From Ustilaginoidea virens (taxonomy: Eukaryota > Ascomycota > Sordariomycetes > Hypocreales > Clavicipitaceae), in contig NC_057318.1 in assembly GCF_000687475.1 (NCBI RefSeq), positions 186,001 to 250,000 of the forward strand: DNA of 64,000 bases. The letters are read 5' to 3'. The notes beneath the pieces were generated by a model. It saw only the letters and a list, made by a program, of their open reading frames with translations. It made no database searches and was not told the origin of the DNA. Below are positions 46,857 to 57,600 of this stretch, piece by piece. Numbering within the stretch: position 1 is the stretch's first letter; every line of letters starts with the position of its first letter. A program made the translations under genes and the position numbers.

Positions 46857-47009
46857 CCGCTGGGCATCCGCTGGGCATCCGCTGGGCATCCGCTGGGCAT
46901 CCGCTGGGCATCCGCTGGGCATCCGCTGGGCATCCGCATCCGCATCCGCATCCGCATCCGCATCCGCATCCGCATCCGCATCCGCATCCGCATCCGCATC
47001 TGCATCTGC
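46857..47009. repeat. Adjacent 11-bp and 6-bp satellite arrays
   Basis: Seven copies of CCGCTGGGCAT (46857-46933) run straight into about twelve copies of CCGCAT (46934-47009, last units CTGCAT). The 6-mer is contained in the 11-mer's junction, so one array may have seeded the other. Located about 200 bp after the permease stop. Confidence 0.9.
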
Positions 47010-47020
47010 AACCAGGCAGG

Positions 47021-47660
47021 CCACCAAACTACAAAAGAGCAAACGTTGAAGAAACACCGAGAGGGCATCATGTCTAGGCAGGCCTTGACACAATCACAGA
47101 AGTAGAGCTGAAGAAGCGCCAAGAGGGCATCATGCCCATGCCGGCCACCACACAGTTAAAAACATAGTCAAGCTGAAGAGACGGCGAGATGCCATCATCC
47201 TCACGTCCACGCAGGCCACCAAGCAGTAAAAGAAGCAGAGTTGAAGAGACACCAGCCACCACACAGTAATAGAAGTAGTTGAAGAGACACTAGCTACTAA
47301 ACTATAAAAGAGCAAAAGTTAAAGAAATACGAAGAGGGCGTTATATCTAGGCAGGCCTTGGTATAGTTTAAAGAAATAGAGGTAAAGAAATACTAAGATG
47401 GTATTATACCTAGGCAGGCCACTATATAGTTAAGATATAGTTGAGCTAAAGAGTCGCTAAGATGCCATCATCTTTATGTCTACGCAGGCCACCAAATAGT
47501 ACAAGAAGCAGTTAGAGACACCAGCCACCAAGCAATAAAGAAGTACTTAGAGACATCAGCCACCACACAGTAAAAGAAGCAGTCAGAGACACCAGCCACC
47601 ACCGTTAAAGAAGCAGTCAGAGACACCAGCCACCACCGTTAAAGAAGCAACCGTTGACGA
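47021..47660. repeat. Complex tandem repeat, period about 273 bp, one copy RIP-like
   Basis: Two copies of a unit of about 245 bp, starting at 47021 and about 47294, share blocks such as CTAGGCAGGCC, GATGCCATCATC and GCAGGCCACCAA. Copy 2 differs from copy 1 largely by C-to-T and G-to-A at CpA/TpG (for example CCACCAAACTACA versus CTACTAAACTATA). From about 47577 a 38-bp unit containing AGTCAGAGACACCAGCCACC repeats twice. No coding capacity is supported. Confidence 0.8.
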
Positions 47661-47690
47661 GACACCCCAATCCCATACCCGTCCACGCAG

Positions 47691-47711
47691 CCCCCCCCCC
47701 CCCCCCCCCCC
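47691..47711. repeat. C21 homopolymer
   Basis: Twenty-one C. It creates the Gly-run ORF on the minus strand. Confidence 0.85.
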
Positions 47712-48138
47712 ATCAAAAAGCAAAAACCTCCCGCAAACACCGAGACCAACCACGCCCATCCCTGCTCCGCACAACAGGCTCAGCGGAGGGGCGGTGTCCC
47801 ACGACCCTGCCTACCTAGGTACATACGCAGCTTGTACACGACCACCATCTGCTGCGCCAACGTGACATCATGTGTGACTTGACTGGGCGTCATGCTGCGA
47901 CACCATCCACATCACACGTAGCTTCGGTACCTAGCACCTAGGTTCCCTCGGCTTATACCTTGCTGCACCAAACGTGTGTGACGCCACACAATGTGCGGCT
48001 TTAACTGGCTCTACGCCCTGCGATACTTGGCCCGGTCAGGCAGGCAGGCCGCACGGCCATCGCCCTGGTCACGTGGCCCGGCCGGCCCTGCCGCAGCACC
48101 GACCTCTTCGGGCGAGCACACACCGCCCACCGCCGGGT

Positions 48139-48331
48139 GTCGGCATCCTTGCCCCAAACACCCCCTGCCTTCCTCGAGTCGATATACGGTGTTGTTGCCG
48201 CGGGCGGTGTCATTGTTCCCGCAAATTACAGACTCAAGGAGCACTACGACGTTGCCTACATCTTCGAGCACGCCGAGGTCGACTGCATCATTGTTGACCA
48301 AGAGTTTGAAAATCTGCTCGGCGCCGGGTAG
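48139..48331 (+). pseudogene. Relic of an AMP-binding acyl-CoA synthetase/ligase
   Basis: A fragment of the adenylate-forming enzyme family. VGILAPNTP is read in one frame (48139-48163) and continues one base over as AFLESIYGVVAAGGVIVPAN, then YRLKE and 'DVAYIFEHAEVDCIIVDQEFENLL', ending in a stop at 48331. An extra C in the C5 run at 48161-48165 accounts for the frameshift. Only about 60 residues of a roughly 500-600-residue enzyme remain: the N-terminal part before and the ATP-binding and C-terminal parts after are absent. Preceding sequence in the first frame is compositionally odd and not recognisable. A decayed gene fragment, not a working enzyme. Confidence 0.7.
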
Positions 48332-49185
48332 AGCGGGCTGCCCGGCCGCCCGGCCAAAGAAGCGCACGCGCATGTCCTTTTCCTGCTCCCGCATGCAGCT
48401 CCTGTGCGCAGGCACGTCGTCATCACACTATTTTTACACTGCTTGCTTGCGAGAGACGGCTGCGCGTCGTCCGGCCGTCGCGCCCCGTTCGGCACACGGC
48501 AAGACAAGCAGGCGGTCGGTCGCTCCGTGCGCCGTGCGCCAACCAACAGGCCCAGCCAGGCCCTGCTGTGCCGGAAGCCAACGGAAACCCACGAGCATGA
48601 AACGAAACATGCCTGTCCTGTCCTGTCCGTCCGGTGCAAAGTCAAAACATCCGTCTGTCTACCTGCGCAACCAGACAATGCTCGGTTTCGCGACGCAACA
48701 GGACAACTACAAGGCTCTCTCTCTCGTCTTGCTCCAACCACCCTCATTTCGCGGCTACACCTGGAGGGCAAAAAAAGCACAAAACAAAAAAACTTTTTTT
48801 TTCTTTGCCAGACCAGCGCGTTGTCATCATCAAGTCCAAGGCCGTGAGAATCAACCGCGAAAAGTAGCAAACACCATGAAAAACCAGTAAACCTGACCCG
48901 AGGCTCGCGATGCGAATGCCGTTGAACCCCTTACCCATGTCCTCATGTCCGTCTCCGTGCTTCAACGCCAAAAGTATCCAATTTCAACCATGAAAACAGA
49001 AAGCCGCAAACGACGAGGAAAAAAAGGAGGAGAAAAAAGAAAAAAAACTCAATCTAGCCGAATCACCGGATACCATGCTCTACGACGCTCGAACCGCTCC
49101 TTCTACCCGTGCCCATGCGCTCCGTCACCCTATAAACAAGAATATACAGCCCTAGCTAGCAGTCCCTCGTGGCCCGTCTTGCCAC
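48332..49185. other. Intergenic DNA between the relic and the PP1 regulator
   Basis: Overlapping ORFs on both strands (up to 299 codons +, 204 codons -) match nothing and are Arg/Ser/Pro-rich. I see no further synthetase domains. A/T runs occur around 48790-48805 and 49010-49050. Confidence 0.45.
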
Positions 49186-51613
49186 TCACCCCTGAATGGC
49201 CGTTGCCGTGTGCACATCCGTGGTCCAGGGAAAGCGCTCCGACATGACGTCGCTCGCAGGCGTCCCCGAGACCGAAGCAAACGTAGGTGGTGTTGCTCCA
49301 CCCATGGCCGGAGTCGCACCCACCGACATGGAGTCCGACCACGCGCCGGGCGATGTCGCGTAGCTCGAGGCTGCTGAGGAGGGGCTGAATGCCGCCAAAT
49401 ATGGCTTCGTTTGCCCATTGGGGAGGCTATGATGCGAAGCCGCACCCGCGTGACGACGAGGGCCTTGACTCTCGGCCGACGTGGGCAGCTTCGCCTTGCA
49501 GCAATCGCTCACCCCGTGTGGAGGGAGCTGCAATTTCCGCCCCTCCGGTGTCGCCACCTTCATCGGCCCGTCCTTTACGGTAGGGCTCGACGGCTTCGTA
49601 GCAGATCCAAACTAAAAAAAAAAAAAAATACCATAACAATACCAGTTAGTACAAAAGAAGAAAAAAAAACTAGAGGCGACATTCTTTCTTCTTCATCAAA
49701 TCCAGAGATGCAGGCATGCCAAGGAGGCTAGTTGAAAGAGGGGGTTCCGCTGCATTGACGTCAAGGTCAGGGGCACGTACGAAGCAATACTTGTTGACGA
49801 GTTCCTCGTAAGAGGTGCTAGGCAGGCTGCTTGTCGCAGGCGGCTGCGCCTCCTTGGACGATGATGGACCTGCGGCAAACGGCGCGGGCCCAAATGAATC
49901 GGAGCCGCGGATGTTCCTCCGCATGTACAGAGTGTCCTTCTCCTTTTGCTTCGACTGCTTGGGCGGTGCGTCCTTGGCCGCCTTGACGGCAGCATCCAGA
50001 GAGGCCGAAAAGTCGTAGCGGTTGGAAAACGCCACCCCGCTCGGCAACGACAGCTCCTTGGCCAGGTTGTCGGTTGCCAGGTTGGAGGACGACTTGGACT
50101 TGAAGCGTAGGCCGCCGCCAGACTCGGGCTCGCCCAAGTATTCATGGATGGGTTGGCCAAAGTTGAACAGGCTGGCCTCCTTGCCAAAGGCATCGGCCGA
50201 AGCAGAGCCGGCCGCCGGCCCGGCGGGTTGATCGCCGCTGTTCTGCCTGCGGCTGCTGCGTGGCAGGCCGCCGACGGGTTTCGATGCGCTTCCCTGGAAG
50301 TTGTTCTTTCCGTTTTGCGGCAGGTACTTCTTCTTAAAACCAACCTGGAAGTTGGTCGCGTCGTTGTTGTCCCAGTGCTCTTGGCCGTTGACCAGATAGC
50401 GCACACAGAAGAAGAGAGTCTTGGACTCGAGATCCGCCAAGTCGGACAACTTGATGTTAAAGGTGAACCGGTCATGGCCAAACGGGCTCTCACGCGGGCG
50501 GATCTCATGACCGTATTCAGCATTAACCTCGGACACGGTTTTCCAGTAGTCAAACGTGAACCGGCAAACAACCAGTTTGTGGAACGCCAGGTTGACCACG
50601 GCCACCGAGCCCAGGAGAGCCTTCTGGTCGTTGGAAAGCCAAACTCTTTCGAGCCGCGCCGGCATTGAGCTGCGCACAAGCGAGTCGTGCGGAAAGTTTG
50701 GCGTGGCAAGCTCCCACTCGAAGGGAGGGCCCTTGCCACTGCGGCCTCTGCCGGGAAATGGATACTCCGAATCACTCTCGTAGTTGTCAACGGGGGAGGA
50801 TCCCGCGCTGACAGCAAGGGGTCGGTCTACTTGCAAGAAGTGACGAACATGTTCTAGATGAGAGTCGAAGTGTACGGCTTTTGAGAAGACGGGTGTGCCA
50901 GGCACGCTAGAGGGGCGACGGTGGCCTCGAAGAGCAGGACGAACCAGTTCGCCCGATTTCTTGCGAACCATTTGTGGCTTGCACTTGGAGTCCTCGTCCG
51001 TCTCCTCCTCGGAATTCGTCGAGGAGCTGTTGGACTTGTGCAGCGACGGCACGTGGGGCTCCGTAGATGAGCGGACGTGCCCATTCTTGCGGCCGGCCCT
51101 CGACATGTTGCTCAAAGCGCTTGTGCTAAGGCTCATGTGAAATGACGGGGGGATAGTCACCTTTGGTTGCGCATTCTGCGGAGGCGGCGTCGTTGTTGAC
51201 TTTGATATTTGGCTGACCGCCTCTCTTAGATTCTTGAGAACTTCTGTTTGCCGACTCTTCATCTCTGGGGGTTCGTCCTCGTCGCTTCCCGACGTAGCAG
51301 ATTCCGGAGGTGAGATGACTGCTCCATTGGGGATCAGAGCACGCTCATCCACCCCAGGAGGCGGCGACTGCCGGACGCTGCCTCCGAAATCCAGCATGGC
51401 ACGCCTAGCCTCCCCAAAGTCGGGAGCCGTCAAAGTCTCTGATTTATCGCCAACAGCATTGACTGATGGAGTCCTGCGGTGCTTGTTAAGGTATGATGAG
51501 GAGCGAGGGAGAGACGGTCTAGGAGCGGACTGGAACGAGGAGCGACGGCTCACATCGGGTGAGTTGGAAGCCGTCGAGGCAGGTGATCGGTGTGAGGGCG
51601 GAGTGTAAGGCAT
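49186..51613 (-). CDS. Protein phosphatase 1 regulatory subunit, GAC1/PIG-type, with CBM21 domain
   Basis: Two exons: 51613-49781 and 49611-49186, with a 169-bp intron (donor gtacgtgcc, acceptor after a T15 tract, tttag). Splicing joins NKYCF to FGSATKPSSPTVKDG, restoring the conserved KYCFFGS block, and gives about 752 aa. Without splicing the ORF reads into the intron and ends falsely after KKKECRL. The N-terminus (MPYTPPSHRSPA) is Ser/Pro-rich and disordered. The PP1-docking RVxF motif is KAVHF at 245-249. A CBM21 domain spans about 305-425, ending 'HWDNNDATNFQVGF'. The tail ends TATAIQG. Such subunits bring PP1 (Glc7/BimG) to glycogen synthase. A donor-like GTGAGT at the stop leaves a small chance of another exon. 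Confidence 0.9.
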
Positions 51614-53004
51614 GCCCGACGCGGGTAAAGCCTGAAGCGATTTATGTATTAGGGGGTGCCGAACGTGGAATCAAAAAAAAGAAGAGGAAAAAAAGTCCGC
51701 TATGATCGAGGAGGGGGGCGAAATAGACGTGTTGGTGCTGGGGAGGAAATCGTCCCAAATTATATATCTTTACTACATGTGGCGCAAAAAAGAAATGCAA
51801 CGTTGAAAGGACAATAGAGGGGAGGAAACTTTCGACAAGCAAAGACGGTATAAAGATGCTCTGGCATTGCAAGTCAGCTCAAAAGAATCCGTAGGCAGGC
51901 ATCAACAGCGACTGGGCAGAGCGAGTGACCGAATTACCATGCCGTCTGACTGGATAGCCGGGGCGAATGATAAAGACGGGGGGAGAAAAGCATCTGCTTA
52001 CCCGAATTGCGCAACGGGGAGATTATTCATAGGTCGACGTGGCGGCAAAAAACAATGTGCTCTGGCAATATTCCAGCAACAGAGCAGAGGTTGTTGAAGC
52101 GCAGCAAGGCAGGGCAAGAACTAGCACAGGCGGCAAGACCGAGCGAACAAAACGGCGAACCCAAAGCCACAGCAAGACAAGTGCCGGAAAAAAAAAAGGG
52201 CTGTACAATCAAAGGCTATTTTATGCAATAGCACAGGAGATGCATTAAAAAAAAAAAGAAGTCTCTTTCGAATAATTTCTGGCAGAGAAAGCCAAGGGGG
52301 GGTTCTGGTCGGGCGTCGAAAGGACAGCGGCCCCGATGATGATTGTGCAGGACTGCGTCGTCGTCGTCGTCGTGGGCGGCGTCGCGGTCGTGGTCGAGGG
52401 GCCGTTTGCGTCCCGGAATAACCAGTCCACGACTGATTTTTTTTGGGTTTTTTTTTTTTATTCTTCAACACCCTTTTCAAGCAACCAACTCGATGCTGCG
52501 TATAAAACACAGGGCCGTGGGCCTCGAGGGGCGAAGGATGGTGAAGAAAGAAGCTTTTGCAGAAGAGCAATGGCGAAGCAGGACTCGGGGGGCGAAAAGT
52601 AGCGATGCAGAAAGTGGTGGGGAGGAGGATGGTTTTTCACTTGACCGTGCAACAGCAAGCAGTTGACGCTAGCAACATGAAGGCTCCAGCGCTCCGTGCT
52701 CCGTGCTCCGGGGGGGCTTGAGGAGTGGGCTTTGGGGTGTTGCGCACAGGCTGCTTGTGCCTTGGCATAGCGACCGCGATGGGAACGGCTTTGGCTAGCA
52801 CCAGACTGGCAAACTGGTTGGGGCCATGAGGGGGTGGGCAGTTGCCAGGCATGGCATGCAAGTGGGACGGAGAGGGTGGGGGGTGGCAGACAGCTGGGCG
52901 TACCGGTAGCAGCTGCAGACACTACCTTATGCAGCTGCAGCAGCTGCAAGAGGCACAAGCAGGACGGAGTAGCACTCTGTTGTATGAATGCATATGGGGG
53001 GGGG

Positions 53005-53046
53005 ATGCGGAATGCGGAATGCGGAATGCGGAATGCGGAATGCGAA
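53005..53046. repeat. 7-bp array (ATGCGGA)n
   Basis: About six copies of ATGCGGA. Confidence 0.9.
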
Positions 53047-53260
53047 TGAATGCATAGATGGCCTCCCTCCAGCCCGGATCCCGTAAGCATTACGGGAGAC
53101 GACTGCTGGGCCACGCGAGACGGCAGACAAGAAAGAAGGAGCCACAGGGCATCGATTGGGCCTTGGGCATTGGAACCCTGGGCATTGGGGCACCAGGGCC
53201 CTTAGGGCGCTCGCTGCGTTGAAGATCAATCGGCTTGTAGGTTAGGCCAAACAAAGGGTT

Positions 53261-53331
53261 TTGGAGACTTTGGCGACTTTGGCGACTTTGGCGACTTTGG
53301 CGACTGTGGCGGCTGTGGCGGCTGTGGCGAC
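53261..53331. repeat. 9-bp array (GACTTTGGC)n to (GGCTGTGGC)n
   Basis: About eight 9-bp units; the later ones change from GACTTTGGC to GGCTGTGGC. Confidence 0.9.
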
Positions 53332-54971
53332 GTTAGTGAACGCAGCCACGGCACGTTTCGAAAACAGCAGCGGAGCGCCCGCGCTAAACCAATCGCCGGT
53401 CTGGCCTAGAGCGAAACCAGAGCCTGGCTGGGGCGGCCAGCTTGAGCAACGAGGGCCCCGTCGAGAACTGGAGAGCCCCGATCCAATTAGTCGTCTGACA
53501 TGGCTGCCAGTCGCAAGTCGTTTGCCGATGACGCTCGACGGGCATCCCTGATCCAGCAACCGACCGACCGCAGTCGGAACGCCGGGCCACCACGGACGAA
53601 GACGGCATTTTGCTCAAGCAAGCCCTGGGTTGTTCTCGGCAAGAATAGACGAAGACGAAGACGGGGTCGAGAAAATCAACGGTTTCAAAGCTGCATCGTT
53701 CGGATGCAGCAGCACACCTTGTGCTCCGTCCGAGTCCGTCCCAAAGCGCAGGTCACGCAGTGGAACTGGCGACAGACGGCCACGCCACCAGCCAGCCAGA
53801 CAGACAGACAGACAAGATCAGTTTGGCACGCGAGTGGCTGCCTCTGCAAGCAGCAGCAAGAGGCACGAAAGTTGGCCCAAAAACAAGCGAGAGACTGGGG
53901 GGGGAAGGGGCACTGAATAAAAAAAAAAAAATAAAAAAAAAAAAAAAAACAGCCGTCAACGGGTCGTGCGGGCTCGAGTGCGTCGCCGGGTTCATGCCAC
54001 GATTCGTCGCCGCCGCCAAACGCGTGACAAGGCGCCTGGAGCGGAGGGATTGATGGCTGGCATGGCACGGCGGTGGACCAGAAAAATGCATCGTCGATCG
54101 GACAGGACAGCGGGGCTGCCGGGTTGCTTTGTCCGCCGGCGGCCGAAGCGAGTTTAGTCCATCATGCCAGCAATGTAACCGTTTCAATCTGTCTTGAACT
54201 CTGCTCAGCATAGGTATACTTGGCGTTGAAGTTTTAGGTTTTTTTTTTTTTTTTTTTCTTTCTTGCCATCGACATTCTTTTCCCATGCCCTGCCCAGCCC
54301 TTCCTTGTCTTGGCGGTCACGGCCAGCCATTGCTTTGCCATTGCTTCGCCTTGCTTTGCCTTGCTTTGCCATTGCCCAAACACCATGAATGGTTCTCCCA
54401 TCTACCCATGCGCAACCTAACCTGCAACTTGAAAGCCACCGCATGGTGGTGGTGAATCTCGGCCTGGACGCGTGCCGCATCGCCATCAGACTAGGGCTGG
54501 GGCAGGCATGCGCGCTTCGAAATTTTCGGATTGTCCGTATCGCAGAGTGCTTGGGTTAAGGGCTTGCATCTAGTAGACGTAACACGTAACTTGCCGAACA
54601 GCATGGAGTACCTGTCGCACACGGAAGGCGCCCTCGAGTACAAGCCCGTGCCTTGACCAACCCGTCATACTCGGCAGCGACAACCATTCATGCCGTGTGC
54701 GTGTGCACCGTGATTTTCCCGGATTGCCCTGCCTCCCGTCGCACAGCCGCAGTTTGATTATCCGTGTCGTCAAAACCAAAACCTCCCCCCGCCTTTTGTC
54801 TTCGCAGCCTTTTTCCCCCATGCATCACATCGCATCCCGAGGCAAGGCAACACTCGCCCACAAGTCCATGGTCCCCAACATACTCCGTATACGGGGGGTA
54901 CTACTCTGTACCCCGCCGCTTGCCACAGAGCCCCTCAATTCCTGCCGCCAGATCCGTGCCAAAGTTGCCTT

Positions 54972-55010
54972 GGGTAGGTAGGTAGGTAGGTAGGTAGGTA
55001 CCTAGGTACC
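54972..55010. repeat. (TAGG)n microsatellite ending in CTAGGTACC palindromes
   Basis: About seven GTAG/TAGG units followed by TACCTAGGTACC. Confidence 0.9.
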
Positions 55011-55542
55011 TTGCTTGGTGCATTGCGATACATCATGTATCACCGTGTCATTTGGATTGGCCCCATGTGGACATGATGGTGCTTGCCATGTCGACATATT
55101 TCTGCCTTTGGCAAGGGAGCGTTGACGCGATGGTTCTGAGAAGGAGCTATGGATACCTATAGAATGGAGTAAGGGACGGCCATTGTGCTGTGGTGGCGTT
55201 TGTCCGCGCGTAGCTCCGCTCCTTCCCCTATTTAACCCTGGGCAGGCACACACGCACACAACCACACTTGCAACCACGCTGCAACCACACTGCAACCACA
55301 CTGCACTACACTGCACCACACGGCACCACGCCACGCCACGCCACGCCGGGCCACAGCCACACACACACACCACGTACACACCCAGCTCAACCGCCAGCCC
55401 AGACGCTGGCTACGTACTTACTGTACTAATCATGCTTCACCGTTTCTTCGCGCCGTACGGAGAACTCCGTACAACCAACCCACGCGGGATGGAACCGCGT
55501 TTAGGTCTTTGCATTCATCGCATCTTTTGCGTTTGCTTGGCT

Positions 55543-55575
55543 CACGATGCCACGATGCCACGATGCCACGATGCC
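55543..55575. repeat. 9-bp array (CACGATGCC)n
   Basis: Nearly four direct copies. Confidence 0.9.
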
Positions 55576-57600
55576 TCGCTCATCTACCTAGGTATCCAAG
55601 AAGGTCTATTCCACCCAGAAATGAGGCAAGCCAAGGCAAGGCAAAAGCGTCTTTTCTGGAAATCATGGGCCATGGGCTGGCCCGAGACAAATCGGGGCTC
55701 ATGTATTCCACTCATTCTCTCGCTGTCCATCGATCATCAGTTCAAGCAGATTCGTCGTCAATCCAAAACAGAAACCTCAAGAGATAGCCCACGTCCCGCA
55801 GATAGAGCCGTGATTATAAAAGGCAATGTGTCAGATTCTTCCCGCTTAACCTGGTCATGGCAGCTGCTGGTACTGTATTAATCAACCTTGCATCGGTCTG
55901 GTAGATAAGAAGCTGCCATTTAAGCGCTGCGCCTCGTCTGGGCCTGTGGACTTTGACCTGGACGGCCCAATCGCCCACACACATGGCACACCCCGACCTG
56001 ATGACCAAGGTTACGGTTGTATACGGTGAAGATTGCTGGTGTTTGTACGCGCTTCCGCCACCCGAAAAGTCCACGCCGCATTGTGCTGCAAGCGAGTTGG
56101 TTGCAGGGCCTGCCCGATTGATTGGTGGCCGTGCAGGTTCCCATCATGGTCGCGTGTCCTACATGGCAGGAAGAAAGGAAAGGCACCCTGGTGGGACAGT
56201 CTCCTTGGGCTGTGTGTCACCAGACGGTAGTTGAAGACGGAGTGCTGCCTCCATTGAAAGCAGCTCCTAGCCAAGCAACAGTTACGGATGTACGGAGTAC
56301 AGTACGGACTCGGGGGTACTCCGTACCAAGTAGTTGACGAGGAGCTGGCTGGACTTGTATGTATGGCCCCATGTTGGCCGTTTGGAGCCCTAACCCATGT
56401 CGCCGGCGCCGTGAATTGCGTGAATTGCGTGGATTGCATCAATTGCTGCTCAGGAACCGTACCGTACGGTTGACCATCCAAGACGATGGATAGCAGAAGG
56501 ATCCCTTGCCAAACGGGCAGATGGCGGACCCGACAAGGTCCCACCGCGGCCTTTCAATGGTGGTGGCGCTAGGCAATAGACGATGCGCTCGCTTGCCAAG
56601 ATTTTTTTTTCCCAGGCCTACTCTATCAGCATGGGGGGGGGCAATTGACAAATCGGCAAAAGGCATCACCTCTATCTGTGCCTTTGGCTTGCAGGGGCGC
56701 AACAAAAGTCCCGCCGCCGTACTCCGTACATGAAGGTTATCTCAACCGCTCAAGCAACCGAGCTACGTATCTCGTCGAACAACCCGACACTGCGAGTTGT
56801 TGAAGCCCAAAGGCATATTACTCCGAGCAGCATTTTCATCAACCTCGATGGTGGTACGGAGTACGAAATACGGACATCTTTGTTTGCCCATTTTGGCGGA
56901 TAACCTTTCCGGGCATGACGAATCCATCATGGATGGGTTGCGCAGGAGTCAGGAGAGGGTCTGGGTGGGTCACATTGCACTACTGGGCAGGGCAGCAAAT
57001 CTTTGCAGAGGCGGCGGTTGCCACTGTCCAGTCGTCCACAGATAAGAAACGAAACGACCCGCCAAGGCTGTCCAGGGTGGGTGGGCACGTGGGGCCCGTC
57101 CTCGGCGGACAGCTCCTTGTGGGGCGCGCGCAACTGGGACAGCACCACCGAAAAAGAAGGGGGCAAACTACATACCTGCGCTGCGGGATGGACGCGGAGG
57201 GAAAAAAAAAAAAAAAAAAAAAAAAGAAAGCGCCGTCGTTTGTGTTTGTTTCTTCCTCTCGTTCTATTGCTGCCTTGGATATGTACCATCCTGCAGCTTA
57301 CGAGGGTGGAAACATACCAAAAGCCCCCGAACCGCTGCGACACGTTCCGCCCACAAGTCCCAGGGGGGTGAGAATACGGCGCTGGGGCGACCAGACTTCT
57401 GGCCAATGCCGTCTCGACTGCCACCCGGTGAATACTGCAGTACTGCAGCACAGACAGCGGACAGAGGAGCCTTGCTTGGGGAACGGGCAAAACGCTTTGC
57501 ATCATGGCTTGGAAATTGGGGCCTTTTTCCATAGACGACAGGTCCGCGGCCTGAATAGCCATGGAGATGAGATGCGGGCCATCATCCGGTACGGTACATG

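Larger units (their letters stand above)
51614..54600. other. Gene-free region with A/T tracts and short tandem arrays
   Basis: The PP1-regulator promoter side, then DNA with no supportable gene. Long ORFs (52458-53114 -, 53753-54286 -) are driven by simple repeats. Repeats: (ATGCGGA)n at 53005-53046, a GACTTTGGC/GGCTGTGGC 9-mer array at 53261-53331, A-rich tracts around 53919-53949, and a T17-class tract at about 54241-54257. Confidence 0.5.
54601..57600. other. Gene-free region rich in TACGGAGTAC and CCTAGGTACC words
   Basis: Contains a (TAGG)n array followed by CTAGGTACC (54972-55010), an ACACAC/CCACGC-rich stretch (55240-55380), a CACGATGCC array (55543-55575), and a cluster of TACGGAGTA/TACTCCGTA motifs at about 54880, 55455, 56287-56330, 56712 and 56850. 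A23 is around 57199-57223. ORFs of 232 and 297 codons (55183-55881 +, 56927-57820 -) are low complexity or antisense to each other and match nothing. Confidence 0.5.

Noticed and set aside
47991..48890. 299-codon + ORF across the synthetase relic
   Set aside because: In a third frame relative to the conserved peptide pieces; composition only.
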